The notes beneath the pieces are model-generated. The model did not search any database. It saw nothing but the letters and a program-made list of their open reading frames with translations, and had not been told where the DNA came from. Both the position numbers and the translations under genes were made by a program. From an uncultured Micrococcales bacterium (lineage in GTDB: Bacteria; Actinomycetota; Actinomycetes; Actinomycetales; Microbacteriaceae), in NCBI GenBank assembly GCA_903824455.1, contig CAIJWY010000057.1, forward strand, positions 1-33,087: a stretch of 33,087 nt of DNA, in the 5' to 3' direction. Numbering within the stretch: the stretch's first letter is position 1; each line of letters opens with the position of its first letter. Shown piece by piece: positions 32,483-33,087 of the stretch.

Positions 32483-33027
32483 ATAGCTTTCTTGGCTTGG
32501 CGGCGAGCCGAAAGGTCATCGAGTTCTTCGATCGAACTCGGAACAATGGTTGAAAGTGTTGCTTCAACTTCGCGAAGCACTAACCCGACCGCGATACCGA
32601 AAACTCCCTGACCGCGACCGAGTAAGTCGATAACTTCCTCGTTGCTGTTGCACAGGTAAACCTTGGCACCATCAGACATCAGAGTGGTCTTGGCCAGGTC
32701 ATTGATTCCCGACTTTCGTAATTGGTTGATGGCAATACGAATTTGCTGAAGCGATACGCCGGTGTCAAGTAGTCGCTTGACTAATTTCAAAACAAGGATG
32801 TCGCGGAAAGCGTAAAGTCTCTGAGTTCCAGATCCCGTTGCTCCGCGAACCGATGGCTGAAGTAGCCCGGTGCGGTCCCAGTAGTCGAGCTGGCGGTAAC
32901 TTATTCCAGCAGCGGTAGCAGCCGAAGTTCCTCGGTAGCCGACGCTTGGATCTGTGCTCGGTAGGCCGTCGGTGAAAAGCAGGTCACCGTCAGCGTCATT
33001 GACATCAAATGTGCCTTGATCTGACAT
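32479..33027 (-). CDS. MerR-family regulator, Rv1830-like
   Basis: This 182-residue protein has a MerR winged helix-turn-helix (about 30-105): AATAAGISYRQLDYWDRTG, then GSGTQRLYAFRDILVLKLVK and LLDTGVSLQQIRIAINQLR. The C-terminal half (SDGAKVYLCNSNEEVIDLL, GQGVFGIAVG) matches the Rv1830 group of actinobacteria rather than the metal-sensing MerR proteins; no metal-binding Cys pair is seen. The target genes are unknown; control of growth or division genes is possible by analogy with actinobacterial relatives. ATG 33027 was chosen because GGAGG lies 5 bases before it; the open frame runs on to 33048. Confidence 0.88.
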   Translation of the reverse strand: MSDQGTFDVNDADGDLLFTDGLPSTDPSVGYRGTSAATAAGISYRQLDYWDRTGLLQPSVRGATGSGTQRLYAFRDILVLKLVKRLLDTGVSLQQIRIAINQLRKSGINDLAKTTLMSDGAKVYLCNSNEEVIDLLGRGQGVFGIAVGLVLREVEATLSTIVPSSIEELDDLSARRQAKKAI

Positions 33028-33037
33028 TTTGGCCTCC

Positions 33038-33060
33038 TTAACCTTCAACTGTAGGTTTAA
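33038..33060 (-). promoter_or_regulatory. Inverted repeat upstream of the MerR gene
   Basis: TTAACCT and AGGTTTAA form arms around an 8-base centre, 11-33 bases before the MerR start codon. A dyad of this size close to a MerR-family gene could be its own operator or lie across its -10 region. The role is inferred from position only. Confidence 0.4.
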
Positions 33061-33087
33061 TTCTTGTGCCTAATTGGGTAACTGCAA

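Noticed and set aside
1..33087. Mobile element, prophage, defence island, CRISPR array, tRNA or rRNA
   Set aside because: No transposase, integrase, direct-repeat array or tRNA-like fold was seen. Every stretch above 120 bases is coding except the mraZ control region.

Overview
The window is a chromosomal stretch from an actinobacterium, most likely a member of the Microbacteriaceae with a fairly small, moderate-GC genome (a freshwater 'Luna'-type organism such as Rhodoluna or Aquiluna would fit). The evidence is DivIVA/Wag31 and SepF next to FtsZ, MraZ at the head of the division and cell wall (dcw) cluster, an Rv2175c-type protein beside a PASTA kinase, a class II DAHP synthase, an Rv1830-type MerR regulator, and a MurE that lacks the usual diaminopimelate signature. 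G+C is about one half by eye (not computed). The genus is an inference.

Region 1 (1-17513, all minus strand; read right to left) is a nearly complete dcw operon: mraZ, rsmH, an FtsL-like gene, ftsI, murE, murF, mraY, murD, ftsW, murG, murC, ftsQ, ftsZ, yggS, sepF, divIVA, lspA and the first codons of an rluD-like gene. Most joints are 1-8 base overlaps or very short gaps. The real breaks are before mraZ, before ftsZ and between sepF and divIVA. The genes make lipid II from UDP-MurNAc (MurE, MurF, MurD, MurC, MraY, MurG), polymerise and cross-link it at the septum (FtsW, FtsI), assemble the Z ring (FtsZ, SepF, FtsQ, FtsL) and direct polar growth (DivIVA).

Region 2 (17514-17997) holds the mraZ control region, with tandem 10-bp repeats that look like a MraZ operator, a clear intrinsic terminator, and a small DUF3040 membrane protein gene.

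Region 3 (18038-26348) alternates in strand: a polyprenyl diphosphate synthase (+), an Rv2175c-like DNA-binding protein (-), a PASTA Ser/Thr kinase (+), a minus-strand group of ROK glucokinase, PlsC acyltransferase and class II DAHP synthase, then a FadD15-type acyl-CoA ligase (+). Its order follows the M. tuberculosis Rv2173-Rv2187 block in shortened form.

Region 4 (26345-33087) has a minus-strand group of pyruvate carboxylase, an orphan MinD/ParA-like ATPase and peptide deformylase, a plus-strand ParA, and a converging Rv1830-like MerR regulator with an inverted repeat upstream. I see no RNA gene, insertion sequence, prophage or CRISPR array. This is a core housekeeping region. The points worth a second look are regulatory and architectural; I do not see a new system.
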